Of a stretch of 64,000 nucleotides of DNA, positions 35,757 through 47,940 are shown one piece after another; within the stretch, counting starts at the first letter, position 1; each line of letters begins with the position of its first letter. This DNA is from Lactuca virosa. Lineage: Eukaryota > Streptophyta > Magnoliopsida > Asterales > Asteraceae. The stretch lies in assembly GCA_928212115.1 (NCBI GenBank), contig CAKMRJ010003334.1, positions 95,500,224-95,564,223 on the forward strand, given 5' to 3'. Position numbers and translations under genes: made by a program. The notes under the pieces were generated by a model. The model was not told where the DNA came from and did not search any database. It saw only the letters and a program-made list of their open reading frames with translations.

Positions 35757-35880
35757 GCCTTAAGGAGCCGAAACCTCTTAAGGAGCCGAACCCTCTTAAG
35801 GAGCCGAAACCTCTTGAGGAGCTGAACCCTCTTAAGGAGCCGAAACCTTCTTAGGAGCCGAAACCCCTCCTAGGACCGAA
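35757..35880. repeat. 18-base tandem repeat (GGAGCCGAAACCTCTTAA)
   Basis: Six to seven units with C/T variants at AAACC/AACCC. It is followed by dispersed CCGAA and TTCGG motifs to 36130. Confidence 0.9.
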
Positions 35881-37933
35881 ACCTTGTCAGAAGCAAAGCT
35901 GTCGGAAGCACCTTGAGGACCGAACTTGGCATCAGAACCGAAACCCTCTCAGCCGAAATGGACCGAGGGTTCGGTCTATTTCGGTTCCTTGGTTATGTCG
36001 GACCGAGACCTGACCTTCGGCCCTTCCCTTCGCACCTTCGGTCCGAGAGGCGACCCTTCACAGCCGAACCTTACTCTCGGTTTCCTCATCCACTTTCGGT
36101 TCTATGAGCTGGAACCGAACCTCCGGCCCTGAATTTCGGAATTTGGCAATTTTTGCCCGGTTTTCAATATTTTTAGCGTTTTGAGCCCGTTTTTCGAGAT
36201 TTTAACACGGGATTTTCACCCAAACTCGTATTTTACCATAATAAACCCTAAATATTCATATTTTAACTATATTTTAGGGAAAATCCTTGCCTAAGAATAA
36301 AATCTACTTGGTGAGATATTTAGGTGGAGTGTTGACTTATCCTTTGGACAAGGACACAAGCAACCTCTCCATACTTTCATAGTACAACCCTCAGTCACAA
36401 TTCCTCCATGCTTAGTCAATTAATTGTCCTTTCACACTATTTCACCAGCCCATAATCAGATCAAAGGGCTGGAAAATCTTCACTTCACTTCCCTCAATAT
36501 TCACTCTTTCTCAAGAAGGATCAAACCCATTTCTCTCTCACTTCCTCTCTCTAAAATTCGAGATTTAAAGGTTGGTCTTGGGTTTTTCCCCCACATTTGG
36601 TAAGTATCTTCCTCCTACACTTAGATATTCTACTATCATTCATCCAAATCATAGATTGCTTACAGAAATATCGTCATATTTGTGTTAGATCTTCAAATCT
36701 TGAAGCATCTCCCAAGTGTTCTTGAGTTGAACACTTCTTTTCTCCATCATCCATCTACTGAAATCACTCAAGGTGAGTTCATACCCCTATATTTTCATGT
36801 TTTCTTCAAGTTTTAGGGGGGGAATACAAGTTAAAACACCAGAAAACTTAACTAAACTCAAACAACAGCTTTCATCAGAAAAGTTGAGTCTTATTCACGG
36901 ACTATTTTGACTACCTTAAACTTAATATATTTCAAAGTTGTTTAATATGAAAATAGTTCAGGTTCATACCTTTAAAATAACTACTTGCACATCTCCATAA
37001 GATTTTTCTACGATTTATGGTGATTTTTACAAAACTGCGTATCATTTCAGAAATAAATTCGGACCAGTCTGTGAATATGAACATTTTAACACAAGTTAAA
37101 GACTTCTAAAAATCATAATAAAAATTATGAATAAACTAGACACATTTTGGGAACTCTCAGAATTTACGGATTCAGTTTTCGACTTCGTATGATTTTTCTA
37201 TGATTTTTCGAAAACAGTACTGAAAGGTTAAAAACTAGTTAACAGCTTACAATTTTCATAACACTTTGTAGTATGTTGAGCAAAGTGTATAACAATAAGT
37301 TCTAAATATTGAATGTATTTTCTTGTTAGTTTATCATTGTAAACTGAAATTTAGTCATTCATGATAAGGTTTCTTCATTCATTTCGAACACTTATAATAA
37401 ACTACAATAAGCATAGTTTATGGATTTTTACTACATGAAAAAGGTTTTACTCTAAAAAACAAATGGATTTTTCATATACTACATGATAAACTATAATAGT
37501 AATAGTTTAAGGATTTCATATCACTAATTTATTCATAAAAGGTGATTTTACTTCCTCCATGGAAGAGGTTTTAATATCAAACTATGTGTAAACTAGTTAA
37601 CTTAAGTTGTGGCAATTCTCTCCCCGTACGTTCGAGTACGGGATCCCAATTCCTGTAAGTTATAACCAGAGTCTCTTGTAAGGAGAGCGTGATAATTGTG
37701 TATAGATCTATATTGGGATTGACACCCCACACCTCGCTGCTAGCTACAGCCGGACCGGCAGGTCTGCGGGTGACAAGAGTCATAGTATCTTAACGTCTGA
37801 AAAACGTGTGCAGGTTATTTCTCGTCATAGTATGGTTATAGCGACTCACATAGGGAGTTAACAATCTTTCAAGTTTACAAGGAAAATTCTACTTTGAAAA
37901 GGGGTTTTATCTATTTAAAACTACAAATACGTT

Positions 37934-38149
37934 ATAAGTACAAAACACACATATATTCTCGGTCCTGGGATTTAGGACTACATAACTTTTATAAGGAAAA
38001 TATTGGATTTTCTTTGGAAACACATTACTATTAAGAACACTATAAGTACAAAACACACATATATTCTCGGTCCTGGGATTTAGGACTACATAACTTTTAT
38101 AAGGAAAATATTGGATTTTATTTGGAAACATATTTCTATTAAAACTACA
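37934..38149. repeat. 108-base tandem duplication
   Basis: Two copies starting ATAAGTACAAAACACAC at 37934 and 38042, nearly identical. Confidence 0.92.
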
Positions 38150-38806
38150 TCTCATCTAGAATTGCTAGATTTCAGCTATAATTGCTAAGTGTATATGCTA
38201 GAGTTATATAAGAATCTAGTCTCAATCGACTTAGAATTGGTGGGCCCGCCTTATCTCCTGTTCCTTGTTTGGTTGTGGACCTAGGGCAGACCCATTATAT
38301 TCAACGGTTTGTTTAACTTAAATTTTATATAACTTATATACGCTGGGCGATTATAGAAGGAATCTATGAGTCTTTCTAGGGTTCATTATCGCATAACATA
38401 GGAGCATTCATTTCATACTTAACAAATAAAATATTGGGTTTTCTGGAAACATACTTCGTCGCTTTTACAAGGAAAACGGTTTCTTTCTCAAACAAAACTC
38501 TTATGAACTCACCAACTTAATTGTTGACACTTTTCAAAACTACTTGTATTCTCAGGAAATCAGTGAAACAGGAAACCAACAGCATTTTGAGGATGGGACG
38601 TTAAATCGTCAAACAGTTCATTTTGTCATCATAATGTAATTGATTTTGAAACATGTAAACATATACTATGGTGTAACCTTTTCAATTATATTTGTGATGG
38701 TTGTATTTACTTTGAGCACTATTATACTCGTTGTTGTGATACTATACATGAAGTCCTCCACCCCGGGATGTTTCCGCCATCCTTGGTTTGGGGGTGTGAC
38801 ACGTAA

Positions 38807-41018
38807 GCTCGAAAGCTTAGTGAGTTCCCCCAAAATACCCGTACACACATAACCATACAAATACAGCAATGAACAGCATACTATGGGTCCAATCAACCGT
38901 CAGGTTGGAATACCCCAGGTCCTCAACCATCGGGTTGGAATGCCAACATACTATGAGTCCAATCATCCTCGGGATGGAATACTCTCGGCCCACAACCATC
39001 GGGTTGGAATGCCCACACACCTATACATACAATAACTACTATGGGTCCAATCATCCCTCGAGATGGAATACCCCAAGCCCTCAACCATCAGGTTGGAATG
39101 CCCACCTACTATGAGTCCAATCATCCTACCGGGATGGAATACTCCTGGCCCTCAACCATCAGGTTGGAATGCCCACCTACTATGAGTCCAATCATCCTAC
39201 CGGGATGGAATACTCCTGGCCCAAACCCATCAGGTTGGAATGCCACCTACTATGAGTCCAATCATCCTACCGGGATGGAATACTCCTGGCCCACAACCAT
39301 CGGGTTGGAATGCCCACATAATAGCAAACATATGCACCTATCAAATAATCATATAACAGTCTACAAGACAACATACTAGGGCCCTATCATCCTACCGGGA
39401 TGGAATACCCTCTACTACTGCTCAACACGTGCACATATAACAGGTAAAATCCTACCAGCATATAGACAGTCAGACCAACTACAGGTCACTAAGCATAGCC
39501 ACATCCAATCTACCAGAATACCGATCTAACAGAGCATACCATCATATAGCCATCATATCTACCAGGATACTGATCTAACAGAGCATACCATCATATAACC
39601 ATCCTGTCTACCAGGATACTGATCTAACAGAGCATACCATCATATAACCATCCTATCTACCAGGATGCCAACTAACATATCACAACAGTAACTATCTCGA
39701 ATAACAATCAAAGGGCCGGCCTTGGTGCCTTAGACCCTTGGGTATAGTGAGGATAACTCACCTTGCAACTGCCGAACCGAACCACGAAAACACAATCCCG
39801 AAGCACTGCCCCAAACTCCAACACCTATAGCCATCAATGATCCATTTACATAAATATCCAAATTACCATAATACCCTTGAAGGTCAAACTGGTCAAAGTC
39901 AAAGTCCTGGCCAAAGTCAACCTTCCTGATTGACCCTACTCGCCGAGTCAACCAGCTGACTCGCCGAGTTCCCAAACTCAGAGAACTCCCATATCACGAC
40001 TCGACTTGCCGAGTCACCCCATGACTCGTCGAGTTCAACAATCTCTGAGTCCTACCATGTCCAACTCACTGAGTCACCACTCAACTCACTGATCTGAGTC
40101 TTAACTAGAAGATGTTGGGGTTTTGCGTCCCGACTCGCCGAGTCCAAGAACAGACTCGCCGAGTCCACGACAATCTTCAACAGACTCGTCGAGTTGTTCC
40201 TCCAACTCGTCGAGTTCATGCCTATCTTCATATGACTCGCCGAGTCCACCCAAGTGACTCGTCGAGTCTCTTTAGTCCTTTATTCATACAGAGGCTTTTT
40301 GAGTCATGCAGGGGCTCCAAACTGTAGATCCACTCTTCTAGGGTATGACTCTCACGTAAAGTTGCAAACTTTACGTGGAAACAAAGAGCTATAGGCCCAA
40401 ATCAATCTAGGGCTAAGGTTTAAGACAAGGATGCTTCACCAACAAACCAAGGGCTGATACTTTGTGAGTTTCTGGACAAAGACAAGTCTAGATCTGAAGT
40501 AGCACCCTCAGATCTAGACCCCTAACCCGAAATAGATCCTTAACATGCCAAAATGGCCCCAAATCTCATTCTTGAATAGATATAAATGCAATAGAGTCAA
40601 GGTAACAACTTGTTACCTCCAAAATGTGCCCAAGCTGAAGTAGATTCTGGATCTACACCAATCCCTTGATGCTAGCCTCTTGATCTTCAAGCTCCTTTCT
40701 CAATATTCTTCCTCCAAAGCTCAAATCTCTTTAACAATGGAAGCTCGCACGATTTTTAGGGTTTACTGACTCTCAAGGGCAATACGGAGGCCGAAGGGAG
40801 GACATATGGTCCTTTAAATAGGGTGCAACCCTTAAGATTAGGGTTTTCTCTTTTCAGCACCAACTCGTCGAGTCCAGCTGCCGGCTCGGCAAGTTGGTCA
40901 CTTAACTCACGACCAGAATCCGCTCCGACTCGACGAGTAAGCATACCTACTCGTCGAGTACCTTCTTCAATTTACACTTAAGTCCTTCAATCATACTTCT
41001 AAATTTTGGGATGTTACA
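38807..41018 (-). mobile_element. 5' LTR of the gag-only element, remainder
   Basis: Carries the same tandem arrays as the 3' LTR (38880-39320, 39500-39665), dyad clusters (39938-40275 and 40873-40960) and TATA complement (40811-40821). It ends GATGTTACA followed by CGCTC. Confidence 0.9.
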
Positions 41019-41023
41019 CGCTC

Positions 41024-41439
41024 CTTTCCTAGCAATGGTAGCGATCGAACCCAAAAGTCCTTCCATAAACGATCAACATCCCCTGAGAAACACAACACTT
41101 ATGAACTCTGACTTAATTGATGAACTAATCATGATAATCCAGCTACCGATCTTCCAAGCGATACCCCTAAATTGTTTCCACCAATAGCCCACAACAAACT
41201 ACCTGACCATCTAGATCCAAATCAACAAGATGTATCCCACTTATAACTCTCGGCATGCAAAAATGACATATAACATTCCTTGATAATAACAACCCAAACA
41301 ATAACAGATAACTAAACCAAAGATAATGCTTAAATACCAACATATGATTCCAAAGCACATATATTCACGGATAATAAGACATGAAGAAAACTAAAGATAA
41401 CGTACCCACGATAACATCTGATGAAAATCTGGCCTCCCC
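41024..41439 (-). mobile_element. Old gypsy remnant, non-coding
   Basis: Continues 14341-14864 across the insertion. No coding signal. Confidence 0.4.
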
Positions 41440-41760
41440 TAACTAACACTGCAATGCTCGGCTCCTCGCTGTTGGGGCTCCCGCTCAACCCTCACGACCG
41501 CAAGTGATCCTCAAAGTAACTGGAGCAGGTGCACTCACTGCTCCACCCCTCAACATCGGGACAATCGACCTTCTTGTGGCCCACCTGGTTGCAGTGAAAA
41601 CACATCGGAACCGATCAACGGGGACAATCTCTACTAAAATGACCCATCTGACCACAACTGAAACATCTCCGACCTGTCTCCCGACATCCTCCCTCATGGG
41701 TCCTCCCACACTTGGCACAACGGTCCCGACTCTGATGGCCTCCCACACTTGCTATACAAG
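41440..41760 (-). pseudogene. gag: Decayed gypsy gag zinc-knuckle region
   Basis: Read on the minus strand in shifting frames, the sequence contains the Cys/His spacing of gag knuckles (CX2CX4HX4C-like blocks around 41700, 41640 and 41590) and then the Pro/Thr-Leu-Arg tail seen after the knuckles at 32800. Multiple frameshifts; no continuous protein. Confidence 0.55.
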
Positions 41761-41934
41761 CTTATTACTTATTACAGTCCAAATTAAAACTTGATGAATT
41801 TGAAATGCCGAGATTTTAACATCAGTTTTTCACTAACTACTGTTAACCGTATATATAATTTTGTGAATTTTGCTTTTATTATAAAATTTAAATTTGTATT
41901 AAATTTCATCAGAAATTTCCCCCTCCTCGCAAAA

Positions 41935-42290
41935 ACTTTATAGGGACCTTTTTTGTAAACTAAATAATTGCAGGGGCTAAATTAGTTTAAATATAAAATC
42001 TTTGTTGCATGGACTAAATTACAGGGACTAAAGTTGTCAAAATGTAAAACCTTTGTTGCAGGGTCTAAATCTACCAAAGTGTAAAATCTTTTTTTATAGG
42101 GACTAAATCTGCCAAAATGTAAAACCTTTGTTGTAGGGACTAAATCTGTTAAAATGTAAAACCTTTATTTACAGGAAATTACTCTATCAAAATGTAAAAC
42201 TTTTGGTGCAGAAACTAAATATGTCAAAATATAAAATCTTTGTAGGACTAAATCTGCCAAAATATTTTATAAAATATTTGTATAAAAAAT
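41935..42290. repeat. About 37-base minisatellite in gene upstream region
   Basis: Eight or so degenerate units of the form GGGACTAAATCTGCCAAAATG plus TAAAACCTTTGTTGTA. It lies 110-460 bases upstream of the host gene ATG. Confidence 0.85.
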
Positions 42291-43906
42291 AAAATGAAAA
42301 AAAGGCACTGTGTTTATAAGGTCTTTGTAAATTATAGAGTATAGGATAATATAATTTTTTCTCTCCCACGCGCCATCCGTCTCATCACCGTTCTTCCATG
42401 GCCAAACGCCCTTGCTTTTCCGATCATTCCCCTAGGGTTTCAAAGCGTGATTACTATCACTTAAATATCGATTCGCTATTGGAGTCCTTGCTTGCTGTCT
42501 CCGATTCCGCTTTAATCGAGGCCTCATTCGATGGCCTCGTTGAATCTAGGTCCGCCTATTCCGATCAAAACGAATTTATACAACGTGCTCTCCATATCGG
42601 ATCCGTCCTGCTCGAAGCTGGCAGGAGATCCGTTCGTAAACTCTATTCCGTCCATAATGCATCCTTCTGGCCTCTCCCCTCCTGACCTCACAATCAAGGT
42701 ATTTCCATTTCTATTGTGGTCTGTTGATTTTTGATTAATTAATGCTCAACTGAAGTTGGTTAGGCACAATGGATTTTCCTTATGCTTATTCATACTTGTG
42801 AATGATGATTTGTAGGTTTTTTCTATGCTTGATACTCCAAGCGTTTGCTCTGCCTCGGCTACATGTTTATTTTTTCAGAATTGTGCCAAAGATCCTATGT
42901 GTTTTGCTAATATTGACTTGGCTATCCCCAAGGTCAACGTTGGTGTGGTAACTACAATGATTCAACGAGCTAGAAATGCGCTTCAGTAATATCTCTTTCC
43001 TCCTGAGTGTTTGTGTAGTATGGGATGCTGTTTTTTCCATTCGGTTCGTAGTTGTAATTTTTGGTAGAGTTATGTTGGTTGGGTAAAATCATCCCAGTTT
43101 TATGCCGATTTGAATAAATTAGGGTTTCTAACTATCTTCATAAAATCGCATTTCCCTCTCCCTCTGTAAATATAAAATAACATCAATGCCGATAACTATA
43201 AGTAGTAAATATGATGAAGAATAAAATTCATCAAAATTTGCTTGCATGTTACAGTAAGAGAGAGGGCAAGAAAACATTATTTTTACTTTGTAGGGAAAAG
43301 CACTTGCTCCATTGGCTCTCAAAACTAAAATGTATGATTTACAATTTGCATACATGCTTGTTCCATAATCTCATGTGGCTTAGTTTACAATGAACTTGTA
43401 AGTGTGCTAGCTAGCACCTTCTTTTTAAAGCTTAAAGGTTAAAAATATCTATGAGTTGGGTTTAATGCTGTATTCTGTGATATAGGATCATTCAACTGAT
43501 GGCATTAATCTTTCATTAGTACCAATCATGCACTACAATATGCACAATCTTACATATACTCCAACTTTAGGTCTATTAAGCTTGTTGAACTACCACCTGA
43601 TCCAGCAGCTGAGCTATTGTTAAACAAGCAAACAAAGCAAGGAAAGAAATCATCTATCTTGAAAAGCTCTTTCTTGGGTTCTTTGAGTGCCAATGGTGGT
43701 GCACATGGGTATGTTTTCATTATTTTGGAATGAATGAATTATTATTGTACAAGTATAGAGTATCTATTGACTCCACTCTATGTTGTAACTTCAAGGTCTC
43801 ACTTGAGAAGGTTGCATCTTCACAATATTAAAATGATGGATAACATATCACTTTTTGCATCATTGTCAGTTTGCCCATCTCTCGTTGATCTCGAAGTTGT
43901 GGGTTT

Positions 43907-45130
43907 GTAAGTTCTTTGATTTGATATTCTTTTGTTGATAAATTTCCCCTTTAGCCTACTTGTTAACGAGACTCTTATATTGTGGGTGTTAAGTATTTTA
44001 ATATGTATTGTTGTAGGCCTTTGTGCTATAATTCAGAACTAGTTAAATAGTTTTATTGTTTGAGAACCTTTGTTGTTTGTGTTTTTTCAAAATCATAACA
44101 AGAGCTTGAGATACCTAGAGAACAATGAAATGGTGACCCCTAACTGAGTCTTTTTTAAGCGCATTCCATGACTTTAGAGTAACCATAGACCTTGAAGTAA
44201 TTGTAGTTTTTAAAATCTTCCTTAGGTGTTTTTTTTTTTTTTTTTTTCCGAAAATCACTTCTAAGGTCTTTTGAGGTAAAAAAAGATGTTTCCTATATTT
44301 AAGCTATTTGTTATAGTACTTATGATATTTTTAATCTATTTATTATAATACTTATGAGAGAAGTTTCAATTTATTTAATATATTTATTATAATACTTATG
44401 TTATTTTTATACTTGTTAACTTATTTCTCCTATGTTTACATCTGCTAACCAGTATAATATATAAGTAAATGTTTATTTATGTACTTTTTTATATATTTTA
44501 GAAATTTTAGGATGATATAAATTAAGGGTTTTCTCCCCTTATTGTACTGAATATACATAATAGATAAATCGTTAGTTGTCGTGATAAAAAAATTGATTTT
44601 TAATTGTTATTCTAATCGTAAACGATACAAATGAATCAAATTGTCATTGGAAAACAAAGATTATAAGACAAAGTTAAAAAAGAACTACTAATTATTCATG
44701 ATATGTTTTGAATTTTAAGTTTGTATCTATAAAATAAGCATCTTGTAAGGATGGAATTTGAAGAACCGGTTATTGATACCGTGAAGATGAATTATATTTA
44801 TACGAAATCCTAGCCTTCAGAAATAAATAAAGCATAATAAAAATTTATCTCAAAAACAATTCAAGTTAATTGTTATCTTAGCTTTACTATACATTAAAAA
44901 AATCAAGTTTTTTAAACTTAAGTTTTTTAATACAGTCTGCAGACATTAAAAAAGTCTTTTTCTTGCAGACTAGATACCGTTTAGTAAACACCACCTTAAT
45001 GAACAGCAATATTGTTTTATGTGTTGCATGCATGGTCATTAAATAAGCTGATATCACTTGTTGTATGTATTTGGCTTCCTTCAATGCACTTGTTTATTGT
45101 CAAGTACTAAAAAACTTTCTTGACAAATAG
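43907..45130 (+). other. Long intron 4 of the F-box gene
   Basis: AT-rich. It contains a T-run at 44229-44247, a repeated 'tatttattataatacttatg' block (44300-44410) and a MITE candidate at about 44930-45000. No coding sequence. Confidence 0.55.
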
Positions 45131-46544
45131 GGATGTTAATGTGAGTCCTACACTGGAGTTTGTGAGTAGACATTGTTGCTTGATAGAGCGTTTTGTCTTT
45201 GATCATTTAAAGTCAAAGGACTCCGTGGGTGGTGCTTTTCGCATGTTAGAGCGTCATCTCTTTGATGGTCTGTCTAAATTTGGTTGATGATTTTTCTTTA
45301 ATATTTGGAAAGAGAGTGTAGGATCATTTCAGTGAGATCTCTAATGCAGATGAAGGAGATTTTATAGAAAACTCGGCCTGCAAAGAGTTTGTGCTTAATT
45401 GCCCTAAGATAACCACTTTGGCACTGAAAGGATGTAGACTGAGTGATTACAATGCTCACAAGCTGTTGAAGGTATTCATCTAGACGTGTTTCTGTTATTT
45501 GCTCATATCTTCCTTATTATGATGTGTTAATCTCTGTTGGCAGGGTTTCACCGGTTGAAATATGTCGACTTTTCAACATCTTGTTTCTTCTCTGGTTCCT
45601 TTTTAAAGTGAGTAACATATAATTAAGTCGAAACCTTCAACTCGTATTAATTTATATCCATCTTCTCCTTCATTGATCAATGGGTTGTAAAGTTTTTTAT
45701 TTATTTGAAATAGTCAGTTGCTATTTTTACTGGCGATGTTTTCTATTCTTTAGGTGCAAATAGTTGGTGGTAGTAGTTGAAGGAACTTGCTTACAAATTA
45801 CTTCTTTCATTTCTATGTTGTGGGGAATATTCATTGTTATTTTTTTTCAACCTTACTTATGTAGTTTTCCATCAATCACAGTACTCTTGGCAGCAAAGGT
45901 GATGGAAATAGTTTGGAGGTCATGATTTTACGCAACTGTTCAAGACTCAAAAAAGTAAGAATATTTGTCCTTTTTTTTTAAATAACCTTTTTGTCTATCT
46001 TTCATCCCAATCCCCTAACACACGTGTCATGGCCTCATGGGCAGGTGGAGGTTAAGAAGTTGATGAAATCTCTTCTTGCAGGAAAGTTCAGGCTCCTAAG
46101 GCATCTTGTGTGTCTGATTTTCTGTTTTTTTTTTTTTTTTTTCCTATTACTGTTGCATGAATTAGTTTATGTAAAATTTCTTTTTCCAAATTCTTCAAAC
46201 TGAATAATATTTATCATGTGTCCCTTAAAGGTATAGCATATAATGATCACTTGGAGGATAGACATTATGGTGTGAGGTGCGATGGATTATTCCTTGCTGC
46301 CTTGCCCTTTCTGTGTAAATTTTTTTCTTACCACTTGTCTTGTCTTGTGCAGTTCCATTCTCATAAAGCAACTGTTGGAACAAAGGCCTAATTTCTGTTT
46401 CGTACCTGAATTTCCCAAACTCAATTTGGTGAATCATATGACGGATGATGTATTTATATATTATTACTACTGTGAATAAATTTGAAGTTACATTGATATT
46501 GAACAAATCATGACTAAGTGATTTTGAACACTCTTCCTTTGCAG

Positions 46545-46667
46545 TTAAGCAGCCCTACATCTGATGCATCATCCTCCACGAGCACATCCACATCATCTGA
46601 TGCATCATCCTCCACATCCACTACATCTGATTCATCATCCTCCACGAGCACATCCAGTAGCAGTTAA
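46545..46667 (+). repeat. Coding repeat: Ser/Thr-rich tail
   Basis: Three imperfect copies of a 36-45 base unit (ACATCTGATGCATCATCCTC core) encoding TSDASSSTST-type repeats, followed by TAA. Confidence 0.65.
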
Positions 46668-47379
46668 ATAGTGATTTTGAGTAGCGGTAACTGGGTGATT
46701 TGGATCGGATAATATGGTTTGGATATTTGGATTGGTTTTGATTAAACCAAATTATTATTTTAGATTTAAGATCGATTTTGGTTAGTAAAATGAAAACATA
46801 ATAGTCTAAACAATGAATAACGGCGTCATATTTATTTATTTATCGTTTATTATTAGTAATACGTATCTTCAATCATTCATTGTTTATTATTAGCTATTAG
46901 TAATACGTTCTCTTCAATCATTCAGGTATGTTTGGTCAAAAGTAGAATAAGCCAAGCAACCAGGCCGGTCCATTCTTTTTACTACCCAGGGCGAGACAAA
47001 CTTTTTATGCCCTTGTATATGTACCGTACGATAGAGAAAAACATATATATAAAAAATTATAAAAACAAAATGCGGAAACTTTTATAACCAAACAAATAAT
47101 ACAAAACAAAACCTACAAAAAAACTTCACGAATGTTTTCGTGCTAAAAGCAAAAATCTATTTTAGAATGGTCAATATTTAAAAAAAAAAGTCACTTTCAA
47201 TACTTAAAATTGATAATTCATTCATCTTTCTTTAGTTTATCGTACTTCGGAGATATGATTTCAAAAGCTTCAATTTTAAACGTCTGATGGTTGGTAGTTT
47301 TTCGAGGAAACATATTTAAAAACTTAACAAATCTAGTTATAAAAGCTAAATAATGAAAGATACAACATAACTAGATTTT
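46668..47379. other. Intergenic, AT-rich
   Basis: Downstream of the F-box gene. A duplicated 'tatcgtttattattagtaatacgt'-like block occurs around 46845 and 46880. Nothing else recognised. Confidence 0.5.
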
Positions 47380-47940
47380 TTAGAAATAAGGCCTCCAGAA
47401 ATCATATATTTGATTAGAAATGATCTTTAAGCAGCAAAGTCAGAAGATAGCACCTGTTACACATAACATAAACAATAACACAAAAGTTCAGAAATAATAT
47501 TTAGACATCAAATATTGAATATAAACATATTTCAAATAAATTCACCAAAATCTTAAAATCTTGTTTCTGAAACAGTATATACAAATCTTATTTGCTGGAA
47601 CAATAGAGAAATCTAATACAAATTTGATTTCAGAGCTTAAACTTAGTGAAAACAGTAGATAAATCACCCAATATGATTTCAGAAACACTAGAGAAATCAG
47701 ATACAAAAAAACAATAACTATAAATCTGAGAGAATAAAGAAGAAAAAAAATACTTATATATAAGAATAAAATAAGATTTCTGAAAAAAACTACATAAAAC
47801 AAATTTCGAGATTAAAACCTACCCAAATGATTTCTGAAACAACAATTTCGAGCACAAACACAACTAGAGGAGAAATCGGATTTGGTTTCTGAAAAACTGA
47901 AACAGCAGGTAACCAACTAGTTTCAAATGATTTTTGAAAC
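47380..47940. repeat. Dispersed GATTTCTGAAAC motif cluster
   Basis: At least six variants of (G)ATTTCTGAAAC or ATTTCAGAAAC (near 47563, 47678, 47776, 47828, 47883 and 47929), many followed by AACA. The core TTTCTGAAA/TTTCAGAAA is self-complementary around one base. Confidence 0.6.

Larger units (their letters stand above)
34966..38801 (+). mobile_element. Large solo gypsy LTR (3836 bases)
   Basis: TGTGACAACC to GGGGTGTGACA with perfect CGTAA duplications and no internal region, so it arose by LTR-LTR recombination. Homologous in inverse orientation to 3817-6611. It contains three internal repeat arrays and a region rich in CCGAA/TTCGG half-sites (35760-36130). All short reading frames in it derive from repeats. 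Confidence 0.92.
14870..41018 (-). mobile_element. Gag-only gypsy element (TR-GAG type), complete, with nested insertions
   Basis: Minus-strand element with 3' LTR (14870-31029), polypurine tract, internal region 31030-34754, primer site and 5' LTR (34755-41018). It is flanked by perfect 5-bp duplications CGCTC at 14865-14869 and 41019-41023. After removing the insertions each LTR is about 2.4 kb and the internal region is 3.7 kb. The internal region encodes gag with zinc knuckles but no protease, RT, RNase H or integrase. Such gag-only elements are known in plants as TR-GAG or large non-autonomous derivatives and depend on enzymes supplied in trans. The two LTRs align throughout with a few mismatches per hundred bases. 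Confidence 0.9.
42398..46667 (+). pseudogene. SKIP17: F-box/LRR protein, SKIP17-like (possible pseudogene or sequencing errors)
   Basis: Family role: substrate receptor of an SCF ubiquitin ligase. Proposed exons: 42398-42698, 42816-42985, 43571-43708, 43796-43906, 45131-45267, 45350-45471, 45544-45607, 45882-45954, 46045-46107, about 46231-46290, 46353-46428 and 46545-46667, nearly all with GT/AG borders and matching phases. The F-box core spans the exon 1/2 join (DLTIK, then VFSMLDTPSVCSASATC). Leucine-rich segments follow (LRRLHLHNIKMMD, CPKITTLALKGCRLSDY, LKYVDFSTSCFFSGSFL, LEVMILRNCSRLKK). I recognise it from memory as resembling Arabidopsis SKIP17. Problems: one extra C near 42676 shifts exon 1 before DLTIK, exon 7 lacks one base at its 5' edge, and exon 10 has no clean frame. 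The last exon encodes a Ser/Thr-rich repeat tail and stops at 46665-46667. Confidence 0.72.

Noticed and set aside
40052..40327. Small frames rich in TRRV/DSAS repeats (also 30062, 52597, 63756)
   Set aside because: TRRV and DSAS are what ACTCG-N-CGAGT dyads encode on the two strands; no independent coding evidence.
41167..41358. 63-codon minus-strand frame with hydrophobic stretch
   Set aside because: Non-coding remnant of an old retroelement, AT-rich, with no neighbouring signals.
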